Source: Christensenella sp. UBA1252 (GTDB lineage: Bacteria; Bacillota; Clostridia; Christensenellales; CAG-1252). From it: a stretch of DNA of 20,251 nt. The stretch's first letter is position 1. Each line of letters opens with the position of its first letter. The translations under genes were made by a program, and so were the position numbers. Positions 1-7,368 of this stretch are shown in pieces. The notes beneath the pieces are model-generated. The model was not told where the DNA came from and searched no databases. It was given only the letters and a program-made list of their open reading frames with translations. Location of the stretch: contig DBVY01000019.1 of NCBI GenBank assembly GCA_002308575.1, positions 3,418 through 23,668 of the forward strand. The letters run 5' to 3'.

Positions 1-759
1 TACTTTTACGATATGGGCGAAGCGACCGACTTCGCGGAATTCTATAAAGAGGTGCGTTCGGGCGCGATGCCGATCACGTCGGCACTCAACGCGCAGATCT
101 ACACCGAATATTTGGAACCTTATTTCAAAAAGGGCGAAGATATGCTTTACATTTCCTTTTCGAGCAAGATGAGCGGAACGTTCAATCATCTCGAAATGGC
201 TTTAAAGGAGCTTCGCGAGAAATATCCGAAGGCTCGTTTCCGCCGTTTCGATACGAAGAGCATTTGCTGGGGTTCGGGGCTTCAAGTCTTTTACGCCGTC
301 AAATACTTCCAAGAAGGGCATTCGCTGGACGAAGTCCTCGAATACCTCGAAAAGAACGTAAATTCCTTTACCGAATACTTCGCAGTGGACGATCTTTTCC
401 ACCTGAAACGCGGCGGAAGGATCAGCGCGGCTGCCGCGGCGATCGGGTCTTTGATCTCTTTGAAGCCGATCTTGCACGTAAACGAAGGGGGCGAACTCGA
501 AGTTGTTTCCAAGGTCACGGGCACGAACAAAGCCGTTTCTTTCCTCGTGGATAAGGTTAAGACGCTCGGAACCGAGCTCGACAAATATCCGATCTACGTT
601 TTGGACGCGGATAACGAAGCCGGAGGCGAAAAGATCGTCAACAAGCTGAAAGAAGCGTTCCCGAATGCAAAGATCGAGCGCTATCCGATCGGTCCCGTTA
701 TCGGAACGCATTGCGGGCCGGGCACGATCGCCGTCGTTTTCCGTTCTACGGCTCGCTGA
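1..759 (+). CDS. DegV family protein (fatty-acid binding), 5' partial
   Basis: The frame is open from base 1, so the true start lies upstream; the Met codon at 13 is internal. DegV/FakB proteins bind a fatty acid and present it to a FakA-type kinase for phospholipid synthesis in the cytoplasm. About 252 residues are visible against a usual length near 280, so roughly 30 N-terminal residues are missing. Family signs are the ITSALN segment (the position of the usual TSQPS-like lipid head-group contact), the SSKMSGTF segment, the DDLFHLKRGGRIS motif in the middle, and the C-terminal IGTHCGPGTIAVVF block. The stop codon is one base from the next start (ATG 761), so it is very likely cotranscribed and translationally coupled with apbE. 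A functional link between DegV and the flavin genes is not known and is inferred only from proximity. Which lipid it binds cannot be told. Confidence 0.93.
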   Translation, partial: YFYDMGEATDFAEFYKEVRSGAMPITSALNAQIYTEYLEPYFKKGEDMLYISFSSKMSGTFNHLEMALKELREKYPKARFRRFDTKSICWGSGLQVFYAVKYFQEGHSLDEVLEYLEKNVNSFTEYFAVDDLFHLKRGGRISAAAAAIGSLISLKPILHVNEGGELEVVSKVTGTNKAVSFLVDKVKTLGTELDKYPIYVLDADNEAGGEKIVNKLKEAFPNAKIERYPIGPVIGTHCGPGTIAVVFRSTAR

Positions 760-760
760 T

Positions 761-1771
761 ATGAAAAGAATTGCGGCTGTTGCGCTTCTTCTTTGCTTGA
801 TCTTTACGTGTGCCGCTTGTTTCCCCGTGGATAAAACCTTAAACGGTTTTTCCATGGGTTCTTTTTACAGCATCGATTACGCAGGATCCGCTTCTTTCGG
901 TGAAGACGTAAAATCCCTTCTCGACGAGATCGAAAGGACGTATTCCGCGACCGACGATTTTTCCGTGATCTCCAAGATCAACAGCGCCGAAGACGGCGAC
1001 GAGATCCTTTTATCCGAAGCGGAAGGGGAGGTTTTCAGCCGCATTTTTTCGATCGTGGACGGAACGAACCGCACGTTTGATCCTTCCGTTTATCCTTTGG
1101 TCTGCGCTTGGGGCTTCGATCCGCCGTTTTTATACAATAATAAAACGCCGCCTTCGGAGGACGCGATCGCGCGCGCAAGAAACGCCTGCGCGATCTATTA
1201 TTTCGTTTTAAGCGAAGATCATCGCTCGATCATCAAGCTGAAAGAAGAGTCCAAACTCGATTTCGGCGGCGCCATGAAAGGTTATGCGGCAAGCGCCGTT
1301 GCCGATCTGATCAAAGATAAGGTCGAATCCGCGCTCGTAAACGTCGGCGGAACGGTCGCCGCGGTCAATCGAGATTATTCGATCGGCGTTGAATGCCCGC
1401 GCGACAGCGACGAAGAATACGCGTTTTCCTTTACGCTCGGTTCGGGCGAAGTATGCGCCACGAGCGGCGATTACGAGAATTTTTATATCTATAACGGCAC
1501 GCGCTATCATCATATCATCGATTCCTTTACGGGAAACCCTGCGAAATCGGGCGTTATTTCCGCAACCGTTATTTCCGAGGACGGGCTTCTCTCCGACTGT
1601 TTGGCGACGGCTGCCGTCGTTGCCGGCGTTGAGGACGCGCTTCGCTTTTTCAAAGCGTACGGCGTTAAAGGCGCGTTGATCACCGAAGATAAAGAAGTTT
1701 ATGCCTACGGGCTTACCGTCAACATCAAAGATACGTCTTACGTTTTGCATTCTTCCGAGGAAGACCAATGA
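761..1771 (+). CDS. apbE: FAD:protein FMN transferase (ApbE), lipoprotein
   Basis: ApbE enzymes move FMN from FAD onto a threonine of extracytoplasmic redox proteins, using Mg2+. The 336-residue protein starts with a lipoprotein-type signal peptide (MKR, hydrophobic core, then CAAC with the acylated Cys at residue 20; the -3 position is Cys, which is unusual). Family motifs are DFGGAMKGYAA, NVGGTVAAV, the SGDYENFY region and HHIIDSFTGNPAKSG (the usual form is HHIIDPxTG, here Pro to Ser), followed by LSDCLATAAVVAG. I chose ATG 761 because the signal peptide begins there; an in-frame ATG at 665 would add 32 residues overlapping degV and hide the signal peptide. There is no clear Shine-Dalgarno site, so coupling to degV is likely. 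It overlaps the next gene by ATGA. The target protein is not visible in the window. Confidence 0.94.
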   Translation: MKRIAAVALLLCLIFTCAACFPVDKTLNGFSMGSFYSIDYAGSASFGEDVKSLLDEIERTYSATDDFSVISKINSAEDGDEILLSEAEGEVFSRIFSIVDGTNRTFDPSVYPLVCAWGFDPPFLYNNKTPPSEDAIARARNACAIYYFVLSEDHRSIIKLKEESKLDFGGAMKGYAASAVADLIKDKVESALVNVGGTVAAVNRDYSIGVECPRDSDEEYAFSFTLGSGEVCATSGDYENFYIYNGTRYHHIIDSFTGNPAKSGVISATVISEDGLLSDCLATAAVVAGVEDALRFFKAYGVKGALITEDKEVYAYGLTVNIKDTSYVLHSSEEDQ

Positions 1772-2142
1772 AAAAAGAAAAGGAGAAAAGGCGTTTTTCT
1801 CTTTTTCGCATTGGGGATCTTTTCATCCTTTTGATCGTGCTATGTTTGGTCGGCGCGGTGTTATATTCGGTTTTTGCGCCCGCGCGGGGAAACGCCGCCG
1901 AAGTGTATTCGGACGGGAAGTTGATCGCGACCCTTTCTTTGAAAAAGAACACCGTTTACGAGCTCGATCACATGCAAATCGTTGTGAACGGTGGAAAAGT
2001 TTGGGTGGAACACGCGGATTGCCCGGATAAAATCTGCGAAAAAACGGGAAAAATCTATAAAAAAGGGCAGGCGATCGTCTGCTTACCGAATAAAATCGCG
2101 ATCCGTATCACCGGAAAGGGCGAAGTGGAGGCGATCGTATGA
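1768..2142 (+). CDS. NusG domain II-containing membrane-anchored protein
   Basis: This 124-residue protein has a basic N-terminus, one membrane segment at about residues 13-36, and a small outward-facing beta domain. The ADCPDKICEKTG stretch followed by GQAIVCLPNKIAI is the hallmark of the NusG_II family found as short stand-alone proteins in Clostridia. Despite the name these are not transcription factors: the domain sits outside the membrane. The two Cys of DCPDKIC could form a disulphide or bind a cofactor (inference). Start ATG 1768 overlaps the apbE stop by four bases (ATGA), and the end overlaps the next gene the same way. Genes of this family commonly sit beside apbE and Gx-type membrane proteins, including in flavin-based extracellular electron transfer loci (the EetA-like part, from recall). 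The molecular role is unknown. Confidence 0.88.
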   Translation: MKKEKEKRRFSLFRIGDLFILLIVLCLVGAVLYSVFAPARGNAAEVYSDGKLIATLSLKKNTVYELDHMQIVVNGGKVWVEHADCPDKICEKTGKIYKKGQAIVCLPNKIAIRITGKGEVEAIV

Positions 2143-2660
2143 CGGCGAGAAAGGTTACGAAACTTGCCGCGCTTCTCGCGGTCGCGCTTTTGATGGGGTT
2201 TGTGGAAAATATGCTCCCGCCCGTGCTTCCCGTCCTTCCGTACTGTCGGCTGGGGCTCGGAAACGCCGCGATCCTTCTTTGTTTGATGTGGTTCGATCTT
2301 CCGAGCGCGGCGTTGATCGCCGTTTTGAAATGCGTGATAATCGGCATTTTTTCGGGCGCGCCGATCTCGATCTTGTACTCGTTGGCGGGAAGCGCGCTTT
2401 CCCTTCTCGGAACGTGGCTTCTTTTGAAACTTTCCTTAAACGGTATTCCCGCGATCAGCGCGTTCGGCGGCGTCCTGCATAACGTCGGACAAGTCCTTGT
2501 GGCGATCCTTCTGACCCAAACGACCGCCGTCGCCGCTTTCCTCGTTTATCTTGCGCTGTTCGGCGCGCTTGCGGGCGTTCTAACGGGATTTATCGCCTAT
2601 TTCGTATATCGCGCGATCCCGAACGGAGAAACGAACGATGATCGAAAACGAGATTTTTAA
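2139..2660 (+). CDS. Gx transporter family / heptaprenyl diphosphate synthase component I-like membrane protein
   Basis: This is a 173-residue, very hydrophobic protein with about five membrane segments. It carries the family's N-terminal signature: a first helix ending in FVENMLPP, then a loop PVLPYCRLGLGNAAILL, and a helix with SILYSLAGSALSLL. The family (PF07456) was named after a prenyl-synthase subunit, but the fold resembles the S components of ECF vitamin transporters, so small-molecule or flavin transport is more plausible than prenyl synthesis here; no partner prenyl synthase is in the window. It starts at ATG 2139 in an ATGA overlap with the NusG-II gene. With apbE and NusG-II upstream, I infer it helps supply flavin to the outer face of the membrane for ApbE, as proposed for EetB-like proteins. 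The substrate is not shown by the sequence. Confidence 0.85.
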   Translation: MTARKVTKLAALLAVALLMGFVENMLPPVLPVLPYCRLGLGNAAILLCLMWFDLPSAALIAVLKCVIIGIFSGAPISILYSLAGSALSLLGTWLLLKLSLNGIPAISAFGGVLHNVGQVLVAILLTQTTAVAAFLVYLALFGALAGVLTGFIAYFVYRAIPNGETNDDRKRDF

Positions 2661-3330
2661 AAGGCGGATTTTTCTTCCCGAAAAACTTTTATCCTATGGG
2701 TTTACGAAAGAAAAGGGCGGCTATTTATATTCGACCGTTTTCTTCGAAGGCTTTCTTGCGAAGATCTTCGTTTCGGACGAAGGCTCTGTTGATGGCAAGG
2801 TTTTCGACCCCGAATTTTCCGAAGAATACGCGGTCTTTCGCTTGGACGGAGCCGAGGGCGCGTTCGTCTGCTCCCTGAAAAACGATTATATCGCGCTTTT
2901 ATCGGATATTGCTGAAAAAACGACGTATGAAAAACTGTATATGTTCGATCAAACCAACGAGATCAACGAGCGATTTTTCACGCGTTTCGGCGTTAAACCC
3001 GAATTTATGTGGGATAAATTTCCGCATTTCGGCGTTTACCGCAACCCGAACTCGCGTAAGTGGTTTGCGATCATTATGAATATCGGCGCCGATAAGTTGA
3101 AATCCGATGCGGTGCGCCTCGGATTGTCGGGCGAAATCGAAGTTATGAATCTGAACCTCGGCGAAAAAACGCAAGATTATATCGAAAAAGGCGCGCTTCC
3201 TTCTTACCATATGAACAAAAAGAATTGGGTGACCGTTCCTTTGAACGGAAGGATCCCGACCGACCTTATTATGGAAATGGCAGAGATCTCCTATAAAAAT
3301 TCCAACAAAAAAACACGCTCGTTAAGATGA
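2638..3330 (+). CDS. MmcQ/YjbR family protein
   Basis: The 230-residue soluble protein has a C-terminal YjbR-like domain (about residues 110-220): WDKFPHFGVYRNPNSRKWFA, then a strand with IEVMNLNL, then LPSYHMNKKNWVTVPL and a final helix. This is the CyaY-like fold of the MmcQ/YjbR family (PF04237), sometimes called DNA-binding, though no biochemical role is established. The N-terminal 100 residues contain mixed strands and an acidic stretch and match the extended clostridial form of the family. ATG 2638 follows a CGGAGA site and overlaps the upstream gene by 23 bases, so it is the last gene of this operon. Its last codons and stop lie inside the terminator hairpin. No obvious link to flavin metabolism; membership of the operon may be incidental. 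Confidence 0.85.
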   Translation: MIENEIFKRRIFLPEKLLSYGFTKEKGGYLYSTVFFEGFLAKIFVSDEGSVDGKVFDPEFSEEYAVFRLDGAEGAFVCSLKNDYIALLSDIAEKTTYEKLYMFDQTNEINERFFTRFGVKPEFMWDKFPHFGVYRNPNSRKWFAIIMNIGADKLKSDAVRLGLSGEIEVMNLNLGEKTQDYIEKGALPSYHMNKKNWVTVPLNGRIPTDLIMEMAEISYKNSNKKTRSLR

Positions 3331-3341
3331 GCGTGTTTTTT
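3311..3341. terminator. Bidirectional rho-independent terminator
   Basis: A stem of at least ten base pairs pairs AAACACGCTC (3311-3320) with GAGCGTGTTT (3329-3338), with an eight-base loop. It is followed by a T run on the plus strand and preceded by seven A (3307-3313), which gives a U run for minus-strand transcripts. It can end both the degV-to-mmcQ operon and the convergent phosphodiesterase gene. The mmcQ stop codon (3328-3330) lies in the loop/stem boundary. Confidence 0.9.
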
Positions 3342-3368
3342 CTATAATATTCGGACTTTTCCGCGTTT

Positions 3369-4124
3369 TTAAATATGCTTTTGCGGCTTGATCGAGATCA
3401 GGCTCTTTGCGTTCGGATCCGCGTCGTAGCCCTCAAAAATGATATTTTCCGCATACTTTCGGGCGCGCTGTTCGAGATAGGGGTTCGTTACCGTCCAAGA
3501 CAGGATGCGCGGCGCGCGGGCGCGCAGGAACAGGAACTTTCTGTCGTTTAAGGAAGCGACTTCATAAGAGATAAATTCGGGTTTGATCTTCCAAGCCCAA
3601 TAAACGGCGACGCTCGCCATGTCGCTCGCAAGAATGCCGAGCGGAACTTCGGGCGCATGACGGCGGAACCACATCAGCGCGAGCGGGCTGAAAGATTGAA
3701 TGCAGTAGGGACCGTTATATTCGGACAAAAGCTCCCACATTTTTCCGCAAACTTTGGTACGAACGTAGGTTTTTACCTCGATCAAAAGACCGGTTCTGCC
3801 CGCAACGTAATCCAAAACGTCTTTGAATTTGGGGATCGGTTCGTTTACGAAGGGGAGAAGATAGCGCGAAAGTTGCTCGTAGGTTAGGTCGCGAATCTCG
3901 ATGCTATCGCCGAAAATACGGCGAAGCGTGTTGTCGTGATAGACGACGAGTTCTCCGTCCGCCAAAATATGGACGTCGATCTCGATGTTATAGCCTTTTT
4001 GGATCGCGCGTTCATAAGAAGCCAGACAATTTTCCATAATGTCGCCACCGTGCAAACCGCGGTGTGCGATCGGTCTTTCAAACAGCCAGGAATGATCGGT
4101 TACGGGTAATTTGAGCTTCGCCAT
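3369..4124 (-). CDS. Glycerophosphodiester phosphodiesterase family protein
   Basis: Predicted to hydrolyse glycerophosphodiesters to glycerol-3-phosphate plus an alcohol, on a TIM-barrel fold with Ca2+ or Mg2+. The 251-residue protein has the complete GDPD active-site set: HRG at 21-23, EN at 31-32, the metal ligands EIDV (E48, D50), the second catalytic His in VVYHDNTL (H63) and IEVK (E116, K118). There is no signal peptide or membrane segment, so it acts in the cytoplasm and could recycle phospholipid or teichoic-acid head groups. The start is supported by AAAAAAAGGAG upstream of ATG. It is the only gene of its transcription unit, divergent from lepA and convergent with the mmcQ operon. 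The substrate cannot be read from the sequence. Confidence 0.93.
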   Translation of the reverse strand: MAKLKLPVTDHSWLFERPIAHRGLHGGDIMENCLASYERAIQKGYNIEIDVHILADGELVVYHDNTLRRIFGDSIEIRDLTYEQLSRYLLPFVNEPIPKFKDVLDYVAGRTGLLIEVKTYVRTKVCGKMWELLSEYNGPYCIQSFSPLALMWFRRHAPEVPLGILASDMASVAVYWAWKIKPEFISYEVASLNDRKFLFLRARAPRILSWTVTNPYLEQRARKYAENIIFEGYDADPNAKSLISIKPQKHI

Positions 4125-4167
4125 CTTTTTCTCCTTTTTTTGCGTCCGACGCGCTTTACGTGTTTTT

Positions 4168-4173
4168 ATTATA
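4168..4173 (-). promoter_or_regulatory. Candidate -10 element for the phosphodiesterase gene
   Basis: Read on the minus strand this is a perfect TATAAT, which would put the start of transcription near 4161 and give a leader of about 37 bases containing the AAAGGAG site. No good -35 hexamer lies 17 bases upstream (CTTTAC), which falls in the palindrome at 4191-4203, so activity may depend on a regulator or be weak. Confidence 0.4.
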
Positions 4174-4190
4174 TCATAACTTTCCGCGCT

Positions 4191-4203
4191 GTAAAGACTT
4201 TAC
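4191..4203. repeat. Perfect inverted repeat between divergent promoters
   Basis: GTAAAG-A-CTTTAC is a perfect 6-1-6 palindrome. It overlaps the -35 position of the lepA promoter (4199-4204) and the -35 position expected for the minus-strand phosphodiesterase promoter. It has the size and position of a binding site for a dimeric regulator, but no regulator gene lies nearby and a 13-base palindrome can arise by chance. Confidence 0.4.
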
Positions 4204-4227
4204 GAAATAAAAAAAATATTATATAAT
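4199..4227 (+). promoter_or_regulatory. Promoter of lepA-hemW
   Basis: TTTACG (4199-4204), a 17-base spacer and a perfect TATAAT (4222-4227) form a sigma-A-type promoter. Transcription would start near 4234, about 25 bases before the lepA ATG. Confidence 0.6.
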
Positions 4228-4258
4228 ATTTTCGCCGAATTGTCGGGGTTTATTGAGT

Positions 4259-6049
4259 ATGGATAGAGAGCATATCAGGAATTTTTGTATCATCGCGCAT
4301 ATCGACCACGGGAAAAGCACGCTCGCGGATCGGTTGATGGACGTTACGGGAACGGTTCCCGAGCGGGAAGCCAAAGAACAGCTTCTCGATAATATGGATA
4401 TCGAGCGCGAAAGGGGCATTACGATCAAGCTTCAACCCGTTCGTATGTTTTATAAACTCGATGGGGAAGAATATATGCTGAATTTGATCGACACGCCGGG
4501 ACACGTCGACTTTACGTACGAAGTTTCGCGTTCTCTCGCCGCGTGCGAAGGGGCGGTCCTCGTCGTGGACGCAACGCAAGGCGTGGAAGCGCAGACGCTG
4601 ACGAACGTCTATCTCGCGATCGATAACGACCTCGAAGTTATTCCCGTGATCAATAAAGTCGACCTTTCGGGCGCCGACGTTGAGGGCACGAAAAAGGAGA
4701 TCGAAGATATCATCGGGATCTCCGCAGCCGACGCGCCCGCGATCAGCGCGAAAACGGGGCTCAACGTCGAAAAGGTTCTCGAAAGCATTATTTACAATCT
4801 TCCCGCGCCCCGCGGAAGCGAAAATGCGCCGCTGAAAGCCTTGATCTTCGATTCCGTTTACGATAATTACAAAGGCGCGATCAGCTTGATTCGCGTGATC
4901 GACGGAACCGTTAAGGTCGGAGATAAGATCAAAATGTTTTCTACGGGGAAGGTGTTCGACGTTACCGAAGTCGGCGTTTTTACCCCGAAAATGATCCCCA
5001 CCGAATCGTTAAACGCGGGCGAGGTCGGCTATCTCGCCGCGAGCATCAAAAACGTTTCGGATACCGCGGTCGGCGACACGATCACGCTTGCAGAGGGCGG
5101 CACGAAAGAGCCGTTCCCGGGCTACAAAAAGGTGAAACCCGTCGTCTTCGCGGGAATTTTCCCCGCGGACGGTTCGAAATATACCGAACTGCGCGAGGCT
5201 CTCGAAAAACTAAAACTCAACGATGCTTCTCTGTTTTTCGAGCCGGACGTTTCCGCCGCGCTCGGATTCGGGTTTCGTTGCGGGTTCTTGGGGCTTCTCC
5301 ATATGGAGATCATCGAAGAACGCCTCGAACGCGAATTCAATATCGACCTCGTTACGACCGCGCCGAGCGTTTCCTATAAGGTGCATAAGTACGGCGGCGA
5401 GGTTTTGAACGTGGACAATCCTTCGCACCTTCCGTCACCGTCCGAGATCGACTATATGGAAGAGCCCATCGTGCGCGCGTGTTTGTTTACGCCGCCCGAG
5501 TACGTCGGACCGATCATGGAACTTTGCCAAGGAAAACGCGGCGTTTTTATCGATATGAGTTACGTTGATACGTCGCGCGCGAAATTGATTTACGACATTC
5601 CTCTCGCAGAGATCGTCTACGACTTTTTCGACGATCTCAAATCGCGCACGCGCGGCTATGCGAGCATGGATTACGAGATCACGGGCTTCCAAAAGAGCGA
5701 GCTTGTAAAACTCGATATTATGCTGAACGGCGAGGTTTGCGACGCTTTGAGCCTGATCGTGCATAAGGACGACGCCTATCCGCGCGGCAGATCGATCGCG
5801 GAGAAACTCAAAGAAGTCATTCCCCGTCAGATGTTCGAAATTCCGATTCAAGCCACCGTCGGAGGCAAGGTCATCGCGCGCGAAACGGTCAAAGCGATGC
5901 GAAAAGACGTTCTCGCCAAGTGCTACGGCGGCGATATTACGAGAAAGAAAAAGCTCCTCGAAAAGCAAAAAGAGGGCAAGAAGAGGATGCGTCAGGTCGG
6001 CAGCGTCAGCCTTCCGAGCGAAGCGTTCATGTCCATTTTGAAGCGGTGA
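4259..6049 (+). CDS. lepA: Elongation factor 4 (LepA)
   Basis: LepA is a ribosome-associated GTPase that acts during translation and possibly in 30S biogenesis. This 596-residue protein has the normal length and full domain order. The GTPase domain shows G1 AHIDHGKST (13-21), the RGITIK switch, G3 DTPGH (78-82), G4 NKVD (132-135) and G5 SAK. Then come the EF-Tu-like domain 2, the EF-G-like domain III ([14 protein letters not shown]) and domain V, and the LepA-specific C-terminal domain ending [17 protein letters not shown] prefer ATG 4259, about 10 bases after a weak GGGG; an in-frame TTG at 4253 would add two residues. The stop overlaps the hemW GTG start, so the two genes form an operon, as in many Bacillota. 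Confidence 0.98.
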   Translation: MDREHIRNFCIIAHIDHGKSTLADRLMDVTGTVPEREAKEQLLDNMDIERERGITIKLQPVRMFYKLDGEEYMLNLIDTPGHVDFTYEVSRSLAACEGAVLVVDATQGVEAQTLTNVYLAIDNDLEVIPVINKVDLSGADVEGTKKEIEDIIGISAADAPAISAKTGLNVEKVLESIIYNLPAPRGSENAPLKALIFDSVYDNYKGAISLIRVIDGTVKVGDKIKMFSTGKVFDVTEVGVFTPKMIPTESLNAGEVGYLAASIKNVSDTAVGDTITLAEGGTKEPFPGYKKVKPVVFAGIFPADGSKYTELREALEKLKLNDASLFFEPDVSAALGFGFRCGFLGLLHMEIIEERLEREFNIDLVTTAPSVSYKVHKYGGEVLNVDNPSHLPSPSEIDYMEEPIVRACLFTPPEYVGPIMELCQGKRGVFIDMSYVDTSRAKLIYDIPLAEIVYDFFDDLKSRTRGYASMDYEITGFQKSELVKLDIMLNGEVCDALSLIVHKDDAYPRGRSIAEKLKEVIPRQMFEIPIQATVGGKVIARETVKAMRKDVLAKCYGGDITRKKKLLEKQKEGKKRMRQVGSVSLPSEAFMSILKR

Positions 6050-7179
6050 GATCTTATTTCGACGATTTTTCCCTCTATATTCATATCCCGTATTGCGCGT
6101 CCAAGTGCGCGTATTGCGACTTTTTGTCCTTTTCCGATCGTTCGACGATGCGGGCGTATTTCGACGCGCTTTGCGCCGAGATCCATTTGCGCGGAAAAGA
6201 AGTAGCGCGAAAGGTAAACAGCATTTATCTCGGCGGGGGAACGCCTTCCTTAGCCGCCGCATATTTTCCGATGTTGAAAGATGCGATTTTCGACAGTTTT
6301 GAAGTCGAAAAAGACGCGGAGATCAGCGCGGAAGCGAACCCCGAAAGCGTAAGCGACGCTTTTATCGAAGCAGCACAGGCGTTCGGCGTTAATCGGGTCA
6401 GCCTCGGCGTGCAATCTCTATCGGATCCTCTTTTAAAACGGATCGGGCGCGTGCACGACAGAAAAACCGCGCTCGCCGCGCTTTCTCGGCTTACGAATGC
6501 GTTTCCGTCCGTCGGCGCCGACATAATGGTCGGGTTACCGTCAGAATCGGACGCTGACGTTCGAGAAACGATCAAGACGCTTTGTGATTTTCCTTTGACG
6601 CATCTTTCGTGTTACGGTTTGATTCTCGAAAAGGGGACGAAACTCTATGCGGAAGCGAAAAAGGGAGTTTTTACGCAGGACGAGGACGAAACGGCGAACC
6701 GTTACGATCTTGCCTGCGAACTGCTTGCAAACGGCGGCTTCGAACGCTATGAGATCAGCAATTTCGCGCGGGATAAAAAGGTTTGCCGTTACAATACTTC
6801 GGTTTGGCAGTATGCCGATTATCTCGGATTGGGGCTCGGCGCGAGTTCGTTTTTGAAAAAGGACGGCGGGTTTCCCGCGCGCAGAAGGAAGAATACCCGC
6901 GATTTAAATCGATATATCGAATGCGCCGGCAAAGCGCGTCCGACCACGCAAATCATCGAACACGAAGAGGGCAAAGAAGAGTTTTTGATGCTGTCTTTGC
7001 GCCTGACCGAGGGCGTGGACGTCCTTACATACAACGCTTTATTCGGAGGCAATCTTTTAAGTGAGAAGCAAGAAAAACTTTCTCGACTCGCTCCTTTTCT
7101 TGAAATTTCCGATCGAAAAATCGCGATCAAACCCGAATATTTTTACGTTTCCAATTCGATTATTTCCGATCTCTTATAA
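6046..7179 (+). CDS. hemW: HemW-type radical SAM protein (heme chaperone family)
   Basis: HemW is the HemN-like radical SAM protein thought to deliver heme to apoproteins. The 377-residue protein starts at GTG 6046 in a GTGA overlap with the lepA stop; no ATG is available near the conserved N-terminus. The cluster motif is C17-x3-C21-x2-C24 followed by DF, the HemW form rather than the CxC of HemN. The GGGTPS SAM-binding motif, NPE, the GVQSLSD segment and ADIMVGLP follow in order, with a HemN_C domain at the end. An oddity: the heme-binding HNxxYW motif is replaced by YNTSVW (249-254), and the following GAGAHS is GLGASS. So the radical SAM core is intact but heme binding is doubtful. The position after lepA is the classic one. 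Confidence 0.9.
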   Translation: MRSYFDDFSLYIHIPYCASKCAYCDFLSFSDRSTMRAYFDALCAEIHLRGKEVARKVNSIYLGGGTPSLAAAYFPMLKDAIFDSFEVEKDAEISAEANPESVSDAFIEAAQAFGVNRVSLGVQSLSDPLLKRIGRVHDRKTALAALSRLTNAFPSVGADIMVGLPSESDADVRETIKTLCDFPLTHLSCYGLILEKGTKLYAEAKKGVFTQDEDETANRYDLACELLANGGFERYEISNFARDKKVCRYNTSVWQYADYLGLGLGASSFLKKDGGFPARRRKNTRDLNRYIECAGKARPTTQIIEHEEGKEEFLMLSLRLTEGVDVLTYNALFGGNLLSEKQEKLSRLAPFLEISDRKIAIKPEYFYVSNSIISDLL

Positions 7180-7266
7180 TATTTAATATATAATTTATAG
7201 TTTTTCGGCGCGAATCCGTATTTTTCGTTACGGCGGAAATTTTTTCGGAAAATTTGCATAAAAGGG

Positions 7267-7295
7267 TTGACAACCGCAAATAATGGTAATAGAAT
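7267..7295 (+). promoter_or_regulatory. Promoter of the hrcA-grpE-dnaK-dnaJ-prmA operon
   Basis: A perfect TTGACA (7267-7272), a 17-base spacer and TAGAAT (7290-7295) with a TG extension before it form a strong sigma-A promoter. The CIRCE operator begins two bases after the -10, so HrcA bound there would cover the start of transcription near 7302. Confidence 0.9.
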
Positions 7296-7296
7296 G

Positions 7297-7323
7297 TTAG
7301 CAGTCGAAAGGCAAGAGTGCTAA
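7297..7323 (+). promoter_or_regulatory. CIRCE operator (HrcA binding site)
   Basis: TTAGCAGTC (7297-7305), a nine-base spacer and GAGTGCTAA (7315-7323) match the CIRCE consensus TTAGCACTC-N9-GAGTGCTAA with a single change (C to G at 7303). It lies directly after the -10 element and before hrcA. This is the standard arrangement for HrcA repression of the chaperone operon, relieved on heat shock. The right arm is also part of a second palindrome (7315-7328). Confidence 0.95.
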
Positions 7324-7368
7324 CACTCGAAAAGAATAACTGCCAACGCGGTTAAAGGAGGCAAAAAG

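Noticed and set aside
665..760. Upstream ATG for apbE
   Set aside because: It would add 32 residues overlapping degV and bury the lipoprotein signal peptide that begins at 761.
5435..6262. 275-codon open frame on the minus strand opposite lepA/hemW
   Set aside because: Arg-rich translation without a recognisable domain, crossing two real genes on the plus strand.
7216..7246. Possible terminator after hemW (CCGTA / TACGG stem then T run)
   Set aside because: The stem is only five pairs with an eight-base loop and the T run begins seven bases later; too weak to list, although something must separate hemW from the chaperone operon.
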